Assembly (NCBI GenBank): GCA_013397455.1
Contig: VYZB01000340.1
Span: 804,685-868,684 of the forward strand
DNA from: Crotophaga sulcirostris
Taxonomy: Eukaryota > Chordata > Aves > Cuculiformes > Crotophagidae
Reading direction: 5' to 3'
DNA length: 64,000 bases
Positions 61,689-64,000 of the stretch are shown here, one piece after another; the first letter of the stretch is position 1, and each line of letters starts with the position of its first letter. Both the position numbers and the translations under genes were made by a program. The notes under the pieces are model-generated. The model was not told where the DNA came from. It saw only the letters and a list, made by a program, of their open reading frames with translations, and did no database searches.

Positions 61689-64000
61689 CTGTTCCAGAGG
61701 TTTGATGCATTCATCCCTGTTTTCCCTGTCAACACACTGTTGCTTACATGCAGAATCTATGCAATCTGAGAATCAGGGGACACACTTACTACTGAAGTCC
61801 AGTCAGGGGTCCAAAATCCTTTTGTTGTGACAGGTCTAATTTGAGCACACCCAAGACACTCAACTGAAAGAACTTCGAACAAAACACATGAATAGTGACT
61901 CTTCTTCTAAAAGAAGGAAATCCGTTTTCATAATAACAAAGTTTCTAGAAAAGCCACTGTGAAGATGTGAGTTCAGTTTCTTCATTAAACTCCACAAGGG
62001 CAAAACCCATCTTCTCAATTCCACAATTGCATTCTGAGCAGCAGACTGTAAGGCAGTTTAAAGCAAAGACACTGCTTTCTTTGTTAAGATGCTCCACAAG
62101 TTTTATCAAACACCCTTTCACATAAAATTAATGTGTTTGGCACAGGAGTATATCTAAGCTTCCTCATTCCATGTAAGTGTATAGATCACAAGTCTGCATC
62201 ATACTTTTTCTTGTACGCGAAATTCTTCTCTTCTAACCAGCCCTCCTCAGTGAATCTGTGAGTGTTTCATGAAAAGGCCATAAGTTACAAAAAAGGGGGA
62301 GGAGAGCATGCCAGTTTATTTATCAGCCCTACGTCTTCTTCGCAAGAGCTCCAACTGTTATTGATTAGAAGGCAAGCAGTAATGTCTTCCACAGCTGTTT
62401 CATCATGGAAGGAAAGAAAAAGGCTGCTTAAGTCTTTGAAAAAAAGATGTGAATTTGTTCTTCAGAAGATGGTTTTAGGCTGTGAATGGGAAATGACAAG
62501 AAGGGCCTTTCTGCTGTCTGTAATCAGATACAATACACCCAAGAAAGGAGAAGCATTTGAGATTTTTCTTCATGCTTTGCATTTTGGTTGCTAACTAAAG
62601 GGACCTTTTGGTGACTTTCGGATGCTGCTTTGAAGAAGCTAACTCTCCTAAATTCCTTTTATGGGGAATTTAGGGTCCTACTTCAGGTTCTTGAGTCCAC
62701 TCTCAGGATCAGCTCCATAAAATGTAGTAAGTTTTAGGTGCCAGGTGCTTTAATAAAATTGGCTCTAGGTGACTATTGTAAGATATCACACTGAATCAGT
62801 AGCAGAACAACTAAAAGATCCCAAATTTCTTGAACCTGATTGTGCTCCTCACAGCAACAGTGCATGAAATTTATGAGAAACTCAGCATTCTCTGTAATAG
62901 TTATAACTAAATCATCAGCCATTGACAAAATTAAATGAAAAGATCCAGACCTTGTCATCTCATAGTTCTTGTAAAAGGAAATTCATATGGTAATATGCAG
63001 TCTAACTCCTCTGTGGACAGAAATAGCATATACAAGAATTCATGTTAACATCTAGAACAGGAGAAAGGCCTTTTTAGACTTCGTAAATATCAGCACTCAT
63101 CACTATATGCAAGTAGATAATTAGGGTAATTATTCCCAATTAGCAGCTGCAAGTCCTGCAGATGGGAATTTTAGTGACTGGTAACTATTGTAACAAAGCA
63201 TTTCTGCAAGGTGCAAAGCCTTTTTCATATTTTGGAGAATATACATTTAATGACCCTCACACATGCTGTTAAATATTTTTGTTAATATTTCAAAATAAAA
63301 ATCTTTCCTACACTCATAAAATACTTCTGCTTTTCTTTAAAGCTATGTTGGGGTCTGAGATGGCCTGGATTTGGAAAGATTTTTTCCATGTATTTAACCT
63401 ACCAGTTAAAGTAAATGATAAACCAGGCCAAACTGGGACTCAAATTTTGCTTCTATTCTCAGTCCATGAGGAAAAACAATGTCAAGGGCCCTTTCGTTGG
63501 CTTTTAAAACAACAAAAAAGACTCCTGCTGTTTTCCTAGGCTCTGCATGAAACCTTCTAAGGGAACACATCATTGAACTTGTTTGCCAGGCTCCAGAAGC
63601 ATTTTCCCTGTATTCATTCTATGCTGCTTTGAATAGCATAAGGGTAAAACACATATTTTAATTGTGAGTAATGTTTTTTCAATCATTAATTCTTCTGTGA
63701 TAGCGAGTTACTTTTATTAGAAAGGCACTCTTGGTACGTTTGTTTGTACTGAGTACATCACAAGCAAAAATCGAGCAGGACTTCTATCATTTTTTAGCTT
63801 TTATGTGAATTCATTTAACTTATGAATTCATAAAGCAAAAGAAATGTAATCAACAAAAATAGTAAGGCACATAATTCTAAGATTTGTTCTCCTGAAACTC
63901 CTTATCACAGTGAAGAAACATAATTTCGTAGGTACTTTAATGTAAAAAATCAGTCATTCCTATCTTTTAAAGTAAAATTTCACATTTAATCAACAAATAA
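61689..64000. other. Intronic DNA to the window end, possible ancient repeat near 62640-62760
   Basis: No exon recognised. Around 62640-62760 the wording (CCTAAATTCCTTTTATGGGG, then GTTTTAGGTGCCAGGTGCTT) feels like an old amniote interspersed repeat, but I cannot name it. The rest is AT-rich. Confidence 0.5.

Overview
This window is vertebrate nuclear DNA, almost certainly from a bird. Three observations support this: abundant CR1-type LINE fragments with the typical 5'-truncated structure, worn MIR-like tRNA-derived SINE pieces, and one large exon whose translation I recognise as DLGAP2 (SAPAP2, a postsynaptic-density scaffold). A degraded LTR near 23.1 kb has an end resembling an LTR family I know from Neoaves rather than chicken, so a neoavian species is more likely than a galliform. 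That last step is weak.

Layout. Only one protein-coding segment can be supported: an internal DLGAP2 exon on the + strand at 51020-52089, with a clean AG acceptor and GT donor. Everything before it (about 51 kb) reads as upstream DLGAP2 intron and everything after it (about 12 kb) as the next intron. I found neither the preceding nor the following coding exon in the window, which fits the very long introns of this gene. The other open frames are chance ORFs in AT-rich intron or pieces of retrotransposon ORF2.

Repeats. CR1 fragments on the minus strand lie at 2335-2985, 4712-5672, 7390-7720, 21372-21650 and 25741-25905. On the plus strand they lie at 30336-30910, 59830-60610 and 61484-61688, with weaker relics at 36585-36720 and 41440-41640. 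MIR-like or tRNA-headed SINE remnants lie at about 11163-11255, 34372-34480, 39080-39130, 39235-39345, 39400-39550, 48750-48925, 54520-54700 and 60985-61120. There is one LTR relic at 23106-23480. Simple repeats are few and short. A 28-bp tandem duplication (8766-8821) and a 64-bp hairpin made of short tandem units (13487-13550) stand out.

Function. The exon would be spliced in frame into the DLGAP2 mRNA, and its internal ATG at 51088 could also serve as the start of a shorter isoform. The surrounding intron may hold regulatory elements. Four RFX X-box-like sites and two stretches that look constrained (10490-10720 and 34840-35110) are the best candidates, but nothing in one sequence can prove conservation. 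I saw no RNA gene, CRISPR, operon or prokaryotic feature. I did not find convincing evidence of an undescribed biological system.
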